10,141 bases of DNA from DASSUC01 sp035650075 (GCA_035650075.1 DASRII010000577.1:1-10141), one strand, 5' to 3'. Positions 1 to 6,070 are shown, counted from the first letter of the stretch. The notes: generated by a model not told the origin, from the sequence alone. Made by a program: numbers and translations.

Positions 1-212
1 GGGTCCTTCGCCGTCGATATAGGCGAGTACGGCCGATACCTCGGCCATCCAGCCCGAATCCGCATCCGTCGCGTCGAACCGCGCCTGGTGGGCACCACCG
101 CATGCCTGAGTAATCGCGGCGGCGAAGTCATCGACGCCCGCAACGCCGCCGTGCCGCGACGCACTCGCTCGAAGAACGCCGGGTCGTCGTCATCCTCGTC
201 GGGTTCGGTCAT
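1..212 (-). pseudogene. Hypothetical protein, 3' end outside window, apparent -1 frameshift
   Basis: The ATG at 212-210 overlaps the stop of the preceding 29-aa ORF as ATGA, so translation is probably coupled. The N-terminus is very acidic (MTEPDEDDDD, then PAFFERVRRGTAA) with G/C-rich third positions. After about residue 23 the zero frame turns into an Arg/Pro-rich, shadow-like peptide. The -1 frame instead becomes protein-like (VAGVDDFAAAITQACGG, later GWMAEVSAVLAYIDGEGP) and stays open to the window edge. That frame has no ATG, GTG or TTG start after its upstream TGA, so it cannot be a separate gene with a normal start. Adding one G in the GGCGGCGTTG tract at 141-150 would join the halves as ...RRGTAAVAGVDDF. 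This fits a one-base deletion, a sequencing error or, less likely, programmed slippage. No family is recognised. Confidence 0.5.
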
Positions 213-298
213 CGATGGATATCCAACGGGTCATGAACGCTGATATCTATTGAATGCTCATCGGCATACACGTAGGGGAACGTCGGCCGCTCGGTCAC
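209..298 (-). CDS. 29-aa ORF coupled on both sides to its neighbours
   Basis: The GTG at 298-296 overlaps the TGA of the 369-aa gene (GTGA). The TGA of this ORF at 211-209 overlaps the ATG of the next gene (ATGA). It encodes MTERPTFPYVYADEHSIDIS followed by VHDPLDIHR. There is no Shine-Dalgarno sequence, as expected if it is translated by re-initiation. Stop/start overlaps at both ends are the main evidence that it is translated. The peptide is acidic-aromatic with no signal peptide or membrane segment. It could be a small chaperone or partner of the WXG-like protein, or a remnant of a longer broken gene. No family is recognised. Confidence 0.5.
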   Translation of the reverse strand: MTERPTFPYVYADEHSIDISVHDPLDIHR

Positions 299-1404
299 GT
301 TTGGCGCCACCGGACGAGATCCCGTCGGGTCGGGCCACCTGCCTCCGGGAAATGCGTTGTCGGGGTTTCCATGACGTAGGTCAGGTCCCTTATCTTCTCC
401 TGCATATCGTCCTCGAAGCGGCTCAGGGTGGTCTGGTATCCATCGAATGCGGGGAGTGACCCGTGCAGCCACGCCTGGACACCGAGGATGAAGCCCACTC
501 CGTCGGGTCGCCGTATTGGGCTGGGAAGCGTGGTCATCGAACCGGTTATGCCGGAAGCCGCGGATATCAATGTCGCGCCGAGGGTACGCAGTGCGTTCAG
601 CACACCCTGAAAACCCTGCTTCGTGCTGAATAGCATCGCCATAACTTTGTCGGCGAAGTCCACCATCGCTCTCGCGGCCGTTTCCTGGTCAGGAAGATGC
701 GCCGCGTAGGCCTCACCGGCCGGGCCGGACCAGGGCTTGGCTCGACCCTGGGAGAACGCCGCATCCTGCACCCGCCGATTCGCCGCCCGCGCGTACCGGT
801 CGCAGGCCTCACGGATCAGCCGCCATCGTCTTGTCGAGTCCAACGCGATCTCCGGGTAGCGGTATTCGATGTTCGAGAACCAGTCGAAGTAGCCGCTGGC
901 CCGGTACAGGGTGCGTTCGAACGATCGGATCGTCATACCCACGTCGGACTGCACGTCGGGTGTGCAGTTACCGATACAAGCGGAACCGAGCCGGGCGATC
1001 ACATTCTCGTTAGCGGTGACGCCCTGCCGAATGAGATTCTCGGCATGGACGAGTGCCCGTTCGTGCAGTCGCATGAGCGGGCGGAGGATTCCCAACGCCG
1101 GCTCCGCCTGCCGGCGACTAAATGGATTGTCCAGACGGGGCCAGTTCAGCTCGGGTATATAGCGTTGACCCGGACGGATCCGGAACGTGCCGGGCGAATG
1201 GGGAAAATTGTTCGTCCCCCTCCATGAGAAACCCCGAAACACGCCCTGACTGTTCTGGCCGTCTATGTGCGGCGCGGCGGCCCCGGATCCAGCCCCTTCC
1301 GTGAGGGCCGAGAGCTCGCTGAGCATCTCGGTTCGCCAACGGGTCCGCTGGTTGAAGATGAAGTCGTACTCGACACGGATCTCCCGATCGGTAGCCAACG
1401 CCAC
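295..1404 (-). CDS. Hypothetical protein with WXG-like motif, possible type VII secretion substrate
   Basis: This is a 369-aa protein starting at GTG 1404-1402, with a GAGG ribosome binding site about 9 bases upstream and a TACAAT -10 box further up. Residues 1-40 are charged (VEYDFIFNQRTRWRTEMLSE). A CIGNC motif lies at 143-147. Residues 225-250 read WSGPAGEAYAAHLPDQETAA, then RAMVDF, which resembles the W-x-G turn and amphipathic helix of WXG100/ESX-type proteins. A Gly/Ala-rich helical stretch (about 264-290) follows. No signal peptide or clear membrane span is visible. WXG proteins are usually about 100 aa or N-terminal domains; here the motif is central, so the assignment is tentative. 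The gene heads three overlapping ORFs beside a broken integrase and tRNA-Asn, and its GC is lower than in the operon to the right. This suggests acquired DNA. Function unknown. Confidence 0.7.
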   Translation of the reverse strand: MALATDREIRVEYDFIFNQRTRWRTEMLSELSALTEGAGSGAAAPHIDGQNSQGVFRGFSWRGTNNFPHSPGTFRIRPGQRYIPELNWPRLDNPFSRRQAEPALGILRPLMRLHERALVHAENLIRQGVTANENVIARLGSACIGNCTPDVQSDVGMTIRSFERTLYRASGYFDWFSNIEYRYPEIALDSTRRWRLIREACDRYARAANRRVQDAAFSQGRAKPWSGPAGEAYAAHLPDQETAARAMVDFADKVMAMLFSTKQGFQGVLNALRTLGATLISAASGITGSMTTLPSPIRRPDGVGFILGVQAWLHGSLPAFDGYQTTLSRFEDDMQEKIRDLTYVMETPTTHFPEAGGPTRRDLVRWRQT

Positions 1405-1447
1405 CCCCAGTCGCCTCGCTCGGTGCCGGCATGTGCGGCATGGCGCG

Positions 1448-1453
1448 ATTGTA
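1448..1453 (-). promoter_or_regulatory. Putative -10 box for the WXG-like gene
   Basis: On the minus strand the hexamer is TACAAT, close to the TANNNT consensus of housekeeping actinobacterial sigma factors. It lies 43 bases before the GTG start, leaving a leader of about 35 bases. Only a weak -35 candidate (CTGAAG, spacer 16) is present upstream. It falls just outside the integrase-like remnant that reads in the opposite direction. Confidence 0.4.
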
Positions 1454-1481
1454 CGGTGAGATCGATAGACTTCAGTATCGG

Positions 1482-1553
1482 TTCTTGGCCACTCGCCTGT
1501 TCATGATCGTCAAGGGTGTACCCGAGCGGGTGGTGATGGACATCCTCGGCTGA
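1482..1553 (+). pseudogene. Truncated tyrosine recombinase (integrase) C-terminal remnant
   Basis: One plus-strand frame reads FLATRLFMIVKGVPERVVMD, then ILG, then TGA at 1551-1553. This strongly resembles the part of tyrosine integrases/XerC-D after the catalytic H-x-x-R motif, where the family shows (C)ATLL...GV..RVVM..LGHS or LGWS. The H-x-x-R box, the LGHS/W histidine or tryptophan and the catalytic tyrosine segment are all missing. The TGA stands where LGWS-type integrases have Trp, so it could be a TGG-to-TGA change, but the codons after it no longer look homologous. No start codon or upstream integrase domain is found: bases just to the left belong to the leader of the opposite-strand gene. 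It ends 70 bases from the tRNA-Asn 3' end, as expected for an integrase beside its attachment site. Confidence 0.6.
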
Positions 1554-1563
1554 TCATGCAATC

Positions 1564-1602
1564 GGCCCCGCGGCGAAGATCGTTCCTCTTCGCCGAAGGG
1601 CC
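1564..1602 (-). terminator. Hairpin downstream of tRNA-Asn, probable terminator
   Basis: There is a perfect 8-bp inner stem (CGGCGAAG 1571-1578 with CTTCGCCG 1588-1595) around a 9-base loop. An outer 5-bp stem (GGCCC 1564-1568 with GGGCC 1598-1602) is separated from it by a two-base internal loop on each side. It lies 22 bases past the 3' end of tRNA-Asn, in the right place to end that transcript. There is no U-run, which is common in actinobacterial hairpin terminators. It could also be part of an old attachment region. Confidence 0.5.
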
Positions 1603-1623
1603 GTCTGACCTGGTTATATTCAG

Positions 1624-1696
1624 CTCCCCCGATAGGACTCGAACCTATAACCTACCGGTTAACAGCCGGGCGCTCTGCCAATTGAGCTACGGGGGA
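1624..1696 (-). tRNA. tRNA-Asn (anticodon GTT)
   Basis: This is a complete 73-base cloverleaf. The acceptor arms TCCCCCG and CGGGGGA form seven pairs. The D arm is GCTC/GAGC with loop AATTGGCA. The anticodon loop CTGTTAA carries GTT at 1663-1661, and the T arm is ATAGG-TTCGAGT-CCTAT. The discriminator base is G and the 3' CCA is not encoded. The closing pair of the anticodon stem (27/43) is C-T, a mismatch; the other four pairs are intact. A TACTCT -10-like box lies upstream and a hairpin follows. The 3' end faces the integrase remnant and the accessory genes, so the gene may have served as an integration target. Confidence 0.96.
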
Positions 1697-1711
1697 TCGT
1701 GCGCGTGGACA

Positions 1712-1717
1712 AGAGTA
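1712..1717 (-). promoter_or_regulatory. Putative -10 box for tRNA-Asn
   Basis: On the minus strand the hexamer is TACTCT (TANNNT type), ending 15 bases before the tRNA 5' end, which fits a short precursor leader. No good -35 hexamer is seen at normal spacing. Confidence 0.35.
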
Positions 1718-1757
1718 CCGGACGGCTGCCGGCATCCGGTGGCAGGGCATCCCCAAA

Positions 1758-1807
1758 ATCCTCACCCCGGGCCGTGTGGGCGCGCCCGCTGGGGGGAATA
1801 TGAGGAT
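1758..1807. other. Large imperfect stem-loop upstream of the YtxH-like gene
   Basis: ATCCTCA (1758-1764) is perfectly complementary to TGAGGAT (1801-1807). Next to it, CCCC (1765-1768) can pair with the G-run at 1791-1796, leaving AATA as a bulge. The apical part holds the palindrome GGGCGCGCCC (1778-1787). No gene ends here on either strand, so it is not an obvious terminator. It lies about 87 bases before the YtxH-like start and could be a structured leader or an operator region. Confidence 0.35.
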
Positions 1808-1893
1808 CGCAGGAGGACAGACGACGCAGGCGGGGAGCATTGGGCCGGCATATCGGACCCGTACCGTCGACGTCAGGCAGAAGGGAGCGCGTT

Positions 1894-2211
1894 ATGCGCG
1901 GCAAGATGGCATTCCTTGCTGGGATGGCCGTGGGGTTCGTCCTCGGCACCCGGGAAGGCCGCGAGCGGTACGACATGATGGTCCGCAAGGCCCGCCAGCT
2001 GCTCGACCACCCGACCGTGCAGGAGGCGAAGGGCGTCGTTCAGGCGCAGGCCGCCCGCTTGTACGAGGAGGGCAAGGAAGTCGTTACCGAGAAGATCGGT
2101 AACACGAAGGTCGGCGAGCGGCTGCGGTCCAGCCACGGCAACGGCACCGCCACGACCGAAGAGCGCATCGAAGCGATCACCCCCGGCCGCACCACCGGCC
2201 CGCTGAGCTGA
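1894..2211 (+). CDS. YtxH-like small membrane protein
   Basis: This is a 105-aa protein. The ATG at 1894 has a good ribosome binding site (AAGGGAG, 1881-1887). Earlier in-frame starts lack one. Residues 1-20 (MRGKMAFLAGMAVGFVLGTR) form one short Gly-rich membrane segment followed by EGRERYD. This is the signature of the YtxH-domain proteins widespread in actinobacteria. Residues 25-85 are charged and amphipathic (RKARQLLDHPTVQEAKGVVQ) and likely form a long cytoplasmic helix. The Thr/Gly-rich tail looks disordered. Family members are short single-span envelope proteins of unclear, sometimes stress-related, role; no enzymatic residues are expected. It stands alone and converges with the ThuA operon across a strong terminator. 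Confidence 0.87.
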   Translation: MRGKMAFLAGMAVGFVLGTREGRERYDMMVRKARQLLDHPTVQEAKGVVQAQAARLYEEGKEVVTEKIGNTKVGERLRSSHGNGTATTEERIEAITPGRTTGPLS

Positions 2212-2221
2212 CCGCGACGTT

Positions 2222-2251
2222 CGGGGGCGAGGCAGCGTTGCCGAGCCCCCG
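2222..2251. terminator. Bidirectional terminator between the YtxH-like gene and thuA-like lipoprotein
   Basis: CGGGGGC (2222-2228) pairs with GCCCCCG (2245-2251). GGCA (2231-2234) pairs with TGCC (2239-2242), leaving a symmetrical GA/GA internal loop and a four-base loop. It lies 10 bases past the YtxH stop and 9 bases past the stop of the opposing gene, so it can serve both. There is no U-tract. Confidence 0.75.
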
Positions 2252-2260
2252 GGCGGCTCC

Positions 2261-3016
2261 CTACTCCTGCCCCGCGGCGTACCGGATCCCGCCGAGGAGG
2301 TGCGCCCGGAACGCCGGCTCGCGGTACGACTCGACGGTGTGTCCGCCGCCGGTGTAGAACGACCGGCCACCCGCGAACTCCCGGTACCACGCGATCGGGT
2401 GATCCCTGCCCATCGCGCCGCCGGTGTACGTCGACTCGTCCAGCGACGCGAGCACGCGGGCGGTCGACCGCACGTTGGTGCGGTAGTTGTACCACTCGTC
2501 CGTACGCACCCAGCTCGCGTCGAGGTGCGCTGTGGCCGGGTGCGCCCGGTCCTCGACGCGGATCGTCGCCCGCTGGATGGCCGGGTGCGACGCGAAGTAC
2601 GCCCCGACGAGGTCGCCGTAGAACGCCCAGTCGTATTCGGTGTCAGCGGCCGAGTGCACGCCGACGAAGCCACCGCCAGCCCGGACGTACTCCTCGAACG
2701 CCGCTTGCTGCGCGCGAGCGAGCACATCGCCGGTCGTGTTGAGGAACACCACCGCCGCGTACCGGTGCAGGCCGCGGGAGGTGAACGTCGCCGCGTCCTC
2801 GGTCGCGGTCACGGCGAACCCGTGGGCCTCTCCCAACTCCCGGATCGCCTGGACGCCGGCGGCGATCGACTCGTGCCGGAACCCGGCCGTCTTCGAGAAC
2901 ACGAGCACCTCGTACGACCCCGGCACAGTCCTGACCTCCGACCGCTGCGTACAGCCCAGCAGAGCCACCGCCAGGGCGGCGGCCACGATGGCGGCGACAC
3001 GTTGCCTGAGAGTCAC
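2261..3016 (-). CDS. ThuA-domain lipoprotein
   Basis: This 251-aa protein starts at GTG 3016-3014, overlapping the stop of the upstream permease (GTGA). Residues 1-22 (MTLRQRVAAIVAAALAVALL, then GC) are a signal peptide with lipobox LLGC, so Cys22 would be lipidated and the protein anchored outside the membrane. The rest matches the ThuA (trehalose utilisation) fold, a class I glutamine-amidotransferase-like domain. Visible motifs are VFSKTAGFRHESI near residue 40, GGGFVGVHSAADTEYDW near 115, TDEWYNY near 170, and WYREFAGGRSFYTGGGHTVE near 210. ThuA proteins are linked to sugar metabolism but most lack a proven reaction. Sitting last in an ABC-2 exporter operon is unusual for the family and suggests an accessory role at the envelope. 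The function there is unproven. Confidence 0.88.
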   Translation of the reverse strand: MTLRQRVAAIVAAALAVALLGCTQRSEVRTVPGSYEVLVFSKTAGFRHESIAAGVQAIRELGEAHGFAVTATEDAATFTSRGLHRYAAVVFLNTTGDVLARAQQAAFEEYVRAGGGFVGVHSAADTEYDWAFYGDLVGAYFASHPAIQRATIRVEDRAHPATAHLDASWVRTDEWYNYRTNVRSTARVLASLDESTYTGGAMGRDHPIAWYREFAGGRSFYTGGGHTVESYREPAFRAHLLGGIRYAAGQE

Positions 3017-3834
3017 TTCAACAGCAGCAGTCCCATCCGCCGGCCGGCGACCACCAGCCCGACGACGGCCATGGCCGTCAGGTACGCGACGTTCCCCAGC
3101 AGGCTCACCGATGCCGAGCCGGTCGTGAGCCCCCGAATCAGCTCGACCGAATGATAGAGCGGTGTCGCCCGCACGATCAGCTCGAACACCGGTGGGTACC
3201 CCGACACCGGCGCGAATGTGCCGGAGAACAGGAACAGCGCGAACTGGACCACGCCCATCAGGTCGAAGTCCTGCCAGCTACGCATGAACGTCGACAGCGC
3301 CATGCCCAGCGCCCCGAACGAGAAGCCGACGAGCAGGCTCGCCGGGAACGCGGCGATCGCCCACCCGACCGTGGTGAGGTCCATCGCCACCATGATCACG
3401 AGAAACGCCGCCGAGTAGAGCGACCCGCGGGCCATCGCCCACAGCAGCTCGCCGAGCGCCACCTCCATCGGCCGCACGGGGGTGGCGAGCACCGCGTCGT
3501 ACAGCCGCATGTACTTCATCTTCGCGAAGAAGTTGAAGGTCGACTCGGAGAACGCACCGCTCATCGCCGACGCGGCAAGCATCGACGGTGCGACGAACGC
3601 CGCATAGGACACGACCTCGCCACCGGGCAGCGTGATGTCGCCGATGAGCTTGCCGACCCCGACGCCGATCGAGAGCAGGTAGAGGAACGGCTCGAAGAAC
3701 CCGGACAGCAGCACCAACCAGTACGCCGAGCGCAGCGCCGCGACGTTGCGATAGGTGACCGACCCGGCGCGCTTGGCCGAGGCATCGGCCCGCGCGTAGA
3801 AGCCCGGCGCAAAGCTTGTGGCGAGCATGCTCAC
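3013..3834 (-). CDS. ABC-2 type transporter permease (NodJ/DrrB-like), second of the pair
   Basis: This 273-aa protein starts at GTG 3834-3832, overlapping the TGA of the first permease (GTGA). An ATG two codons later (3828) is the alternative start. About six hydrophobic segments are visible, near residues 35-60, 75-95, 135-155, 157-180, 193-212 and 245-265. Between the second and third, the amphipathic stretch FSESTFNFFAKMKYMRLYDA, then VLATPVRPMEVALGELLWA, is the conserved cytoplasmic region of ABC-2 permeases that contacts the ATPase. The C-terminal LYHSVELIRGL is also typical of the family. With the first permease it would form the heterodimeric pore of an exporter. The substrate cannot be told from sequence. 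The open frame continues far upstream, but that extension is Arg/Gly-rich read-through inside the other genes. Confidence 0.9.
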   Translation of the reverse strand: MSMLATSFAPGFYARADASAKRAGSVTYRNVAALRSAYWLVLLSGFFEPFLYLLSIGVGVGKLIGDITLPGGEVVSYAAFVAPSMLAASAMSGAFSESTFNFFAKMKYMRLYDAVLATPVRPMEVALGELLWAMARGSLYSAAFLVIMVAMDLTTVGWAIAAFPASLLVGFSFGALGMALSTFMRSWQDFDLMGVVQFALFLFSGTFAPVSGYPPVFELIVRATPLYHSVELIRGLTTGSASVSLLGNVAYLTAMAVVGLVVAGRRMGLLLLK

Positions 3835-4586
3835 ACCACCAACCGCTTGCGGAACGACAGCAGCGCCAGCCAGAACCCGCCGGCCGCCCAGAGGCCGAGA
3901 TAGGCCAGGTGACCGACGATCGGGTAGAACTCGCCGACGCCGAAGGTGGCCGCCCGGCACAGCTCGACGCCGTGCCAAAGCGGAGACACGTACGCCAGCA
4001 GCCGCAGCCCAGCCGGCATCGACTCGATCGGGAAGAACACCCCCGCGAACAGCGTCATGGGGATCACGACGAACCGCTGCAACAGCGGGAAGTAGCCGTC
4101 GGTCTCCACGCGGGCCGCAAACGCGAACACCGGCGCGGCGGTGGCCAGCCCGAGCAGCCCGGCGATCGGAACGACGGCGACCGCCCAGAGCGAGTGCACG
4201 GCCCCGAAGGCCGCCGTGACGGCGAGGAACACCGCGGTGGCGGCGAGGATCCGCAGCAGCACGAACAGCAGGTCTCCACCGACGATGTCCACGATCCGCA
4301 GCGGGGCCGCGACCATCGAGTGGTACGTCCGGATCCACATGAACCGGCTCATGATCGGCCAGCTCGACTCGCCGAACGCCACCTGCATCGCCGTCGACGC
4401 GATCATGCCGGGCACGATGTAGTCGAGGTAACTGACGCCGCCCAGCGCGCCGCCCGCGTCGACGAACTGCCCCACGCCGAAGCCGAAGCCGACCACGAAC
4501 AGCACCGGCAGCACGAACGACGACGGCAACGAGCCGCGCCAGGTGCGCTTGTACCCAACGAGGTCGAACTCGAGCACCGCGAGCAT
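3831..4586 (-). CDS. ABC-2 type transporter permease (NodJ/DrrB-like), first of the pair
   Basis: This 251-aa protein has its ATG at 4586-4584, directly after the TAG of the ATPase gene with no spacer, so the two are probably translationally coupled. Six membrane segments are visible, near residues 21-42, 55-75, 103-127, 133-157, 171-187 and 224-245. The family stretch AFGESSWPIMSRFMWIRTYH, then SMVAAPLRIVDIVGGDLL, corresponds to the same position in the partner permease. FFPIESMPAGLRLLAYVSPL and WHGVELCRA match the C-terminal ABC-2 motif. Shared layout with the next gene marks the two as diverged paralogues. Together with the ATPase they make a typical actinobacterial drug, lipid or polysaccharide exporter; the substrate is unknown. 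Confidence 0.91.
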   Translation of the reverse strand: MLAVLEFDLVGYKRTWRGSLPSSFVLPVLFVVGFGFGVGQFVDAGGALGGVSYLDYIVPGMIASTAMQVAFGESSWPIMSRFMWIRTYHSMVAAPLRIVDIVGGDLLFVLLRILAATAVFLAVTAAFGAVHSLWAVAVVPIAGLLGLATAAPVFAFAARVETDGYFPLLQRFVVIPMTLFAGVFFPIESMPAGLRLLAYVSPLWHGVELCRAATFGVGEFYPIVGHLAYLGLWAAGGFWLALLSFRKRLVV

Positions 4587-5507
4587 CTAATCCACCAACG
4601 TCCGGCCCGTGAGGTGCAGGAAGACGTCCTCCAGCGTGCTGCGGCGCACGAGCACGCTGCCCGGCGCGAGCCCCCGACGGTGAACCTCGTCCGCGACCGA
4701 GTCGCCATCCGCCGCATACACCAGGATCCGGTCCGGCAGCACCTCGACCCGCTCCCCCAGCGAGACCAGCTTTTCGGCGATCGCCTCCAGCGGGTCGCCG
4801 TTGAAGCGCAGCTCGACGACCTCGCGCGTGGAGTGCTCCTCGATCAGCGCGCGGGGCGAGCCCTCGGCGACGATCTTGCCGGCGTCCATCACGACGAGCC
4901 GGTCGCACAGCTGCTCGGCCTCGTCCATGTAGTGCGTCGTGAGCACGAGCGTCACGCCCTGCTGCTTGAGCCGGAACAGCCGCTCCCACACCAGGTGCCG
5001 CGCCTGCGGGTCGAGACCGGTCGTCGGCTCGTCCAGCAGGACGATCTCCGGTTCGTTGACCAGCGCGCGGGCGATCGTCAGCCGTCGCTTCATGCCGCCG
5101 GACAGCGGCTCGACCTTGCTGGTCGCCCGCTCGGCGAGCTGCACGAACTCGAGCAGCTCGTCGGCGCGCGCCCGAGCCGTGCGGCGGGAGATGCCGAAGT
5201 ATCGCGCGTAGGTCGTCAGGTTGTCCCTGACCGTCAGTTCGGGATCGAGCGAGTCCTGCTGCGGGCAGACGCCGAGCCGGGCGCGGATCGCGACCCCGTC
5301 CGTCCGCGGGTCCATGCCGAGGATCGTCAGTGCACCGTCGGTCGGGCGGGACACACAGCCGATCATCCGCATGGTCGAACTCTTGCCCGCCCCGTTCGGA
5401 CCGAGGAAGCCGAACGCCTCACCGCTGTGGACATCGACGTCGATGCCATCGACAGCGGTGAAGTCGCCGAACCGCTTCACCAAACCGCGAGCTTGAATGA
5501 GTGGCAC
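4587..5507 (-). CDS. ABC transporter ATP-binding protein (DrrA/NodI-like)
   Basis: This 306-aa protein starts at GTG 5507-5505. All nucleotide-binding motifs are intact: Walker A GPNGAGKSS (36-44), Q-loop CPQQD (81-85), signature LSGGM (135-139), Walker B IVLLDEP with catalytic Glu160, D-loop TGLDP (163-167) and switch His192 (LTTHYMDEAEQLCDR). The run LDPQARHLVWERL resembles NodI. Length and the roughly 75-residue C-terminal domain after 230, ending TLEDVFLHLTGR, are normal for the DrrA/NodI group. It would power the two permeases encoded directly downstream. The start has AGGG at 7 bases, but TAGGGT also sits exactly where a -10 box of a leaderless transcript would be. The gene follows the 170-aa gene after 47 bases. 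Confidence 0.95.
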   Translation of the reverse strand: MPLIQARGLVKRFGDFTAVDGIDVDVHSGEAFGFLGPNGAGKSSTMRMIGCVSRPTDGALTILGMDPRTDGVAIRARLGVCPQQDSLDPELTVRDNLTTYARYFGISRRTARARADELLEFVQLAERATSKVEPLSGGMKRRLTIARALVNEPEIVLLDEPTTGLDPQARHLVWERLFRLKQQGVTLVLTTHYMDEAEQLCDRLVVMDAGKIVAEGSPRALIEEHSTREVVELRFNGDPLEAIAEKLVSLGERVEVLPDRILVYAADGDSVADEVHRRGLAPGSVLVRRSTLEDVFLHLTGRTLVD

Positions 5508-5513
5508 GGGCCG

Positions 5514-5519
5514 ACCCTA
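5514..5519 (-). promoter_or_regulatory. Candidate -10 box (leaderless) or ribosome binding site of the ABC operon
   Basis: On the minus strand TAGGGT ends six bases before the GTG of the ATPase gene. This spacing and the TANNNT form fit leaderless transcripts, which are frequent in actinobacteria. The overlapping AGGG could instead act as a Shine-Dalgarno. No convincing -35 hexamer is seen, so the choice is open. Confidence 0.35.
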
Positions 5520-5554
5520 ACTCAGAAGTCCGACACGCCCGCCAGCGATTTCTC

Positions 5555-6067
5555 TCAAGGCTTTGGACCTACGTCGAGGCGCGCGGCCGCGACCAGGGCC
5601 GATGTCTCGGGGCGGTCACGGTCCGTGCCGGGATCGAACCGCACCGTCCACCACAGGCCGTCGACGCCACTCACCCGCCGCGCCACGACGCGCAGGCCAC
5701 CGCCCGGTACCGGGTGATGCGACGTGTACGCGACGGACTTGGTTACCCGGGCCCGTACCTGGTGCGGGACGTCCCCGGGTTCCAGCAACGTGTAGGTGAC
5801 CGCCGGCAGGTCCTCGACGACGGCGTACCCGGGCTCCTCGGCGACCACCTCCGCGGGCAGTACCGACAGCGCCCGCCCGGACCACGTCGCCTTGTGAATC
5901 TCGTGCCAGCCCAGCCGGGACCGGCCGGGCAGGAACAGTCCCCGGTCGGTCGCCACGACCACGTCGCCCCGGTCGACCGCGGCCCACGCCACCACCCGCT
6001 CGTCGCGATCGAGCGCGGGCCGACGCTCCGCCGGCAGCCTCGGCTTCCGGCGGAAGATCCGCCACAT
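5555..6067 (-). CDS. Conserved actinobacterial protein of unknown function, next to dnaG
   Basis: This 170-aa protein has its ATG at 6067-6065, three bases after the dnaG stop. GAGGA lies almost against the start, so translation probably continues from dnaG. The N-terminus is basic (MWRIFRRKPRLPAERRP). A beta-rich middle follows: ERVVAWAAVDRGDVVVATDR, GLFLPGRSRLGWHEIHKATW and SGRALSVLPAEVV. The C-terminal half has VTKSVAYTSHHPVPGGGLRV and RRVSGVDGLWWTVRFDPGT. There is no signal peptide or membrane span. I recall similar proteins beside dnaG in actinobacterial genomes, which supports a real, co-inherited gene. The WAAV...VVATDRGLFLPG pattern looks like the strands of a PH-like or beta-propeller-like fold, but that is a guess. 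Confidence 0.85.
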   Translation of the reverse strand: MWRIFRRKPRLPAERRPALDRDERVVAWAAVDRGDVVVATDRGLFLPGRSRLGWHEIHKATWSGRALSVLPAEVVAEEPGYAVVEDLPAVTYTLLEPGDVPHQVRARVTKSVAYTSHHPVPGGGLRVVARRVSGVDGLWWTVRFDPGTDRDRPETSALVAAARLDVGPKP

Positions 6068-6070
6068 TCC

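Noticed and set aside
299..472. Longer N-terminal extension of the 29-aa ORF
   Set aside because: This part is antisense-quality sequence inside the 369-aa gene. The GTGA overlap gives a better start.
697..1227. Plus-strand open frame opposite the WXG-like gene
   Set aside because: Arg/Pro-rich and without a ribosome binding site; the minus strand gives the more protein-like product.
3835..4989. Upstream extension of the second permease frame into a 658-codon open frame
   Set aside because: The extension is Arg/Gly-rich and lies out of frame over the ATPase and first permease, both of which have clear family motifs.
3816..5717. Long plus-strand open frame opposite the ABC operon
   Set aside because: Arg/His/Gln-rich composition without motifs; a mirror of real genes in high-GC DNA.
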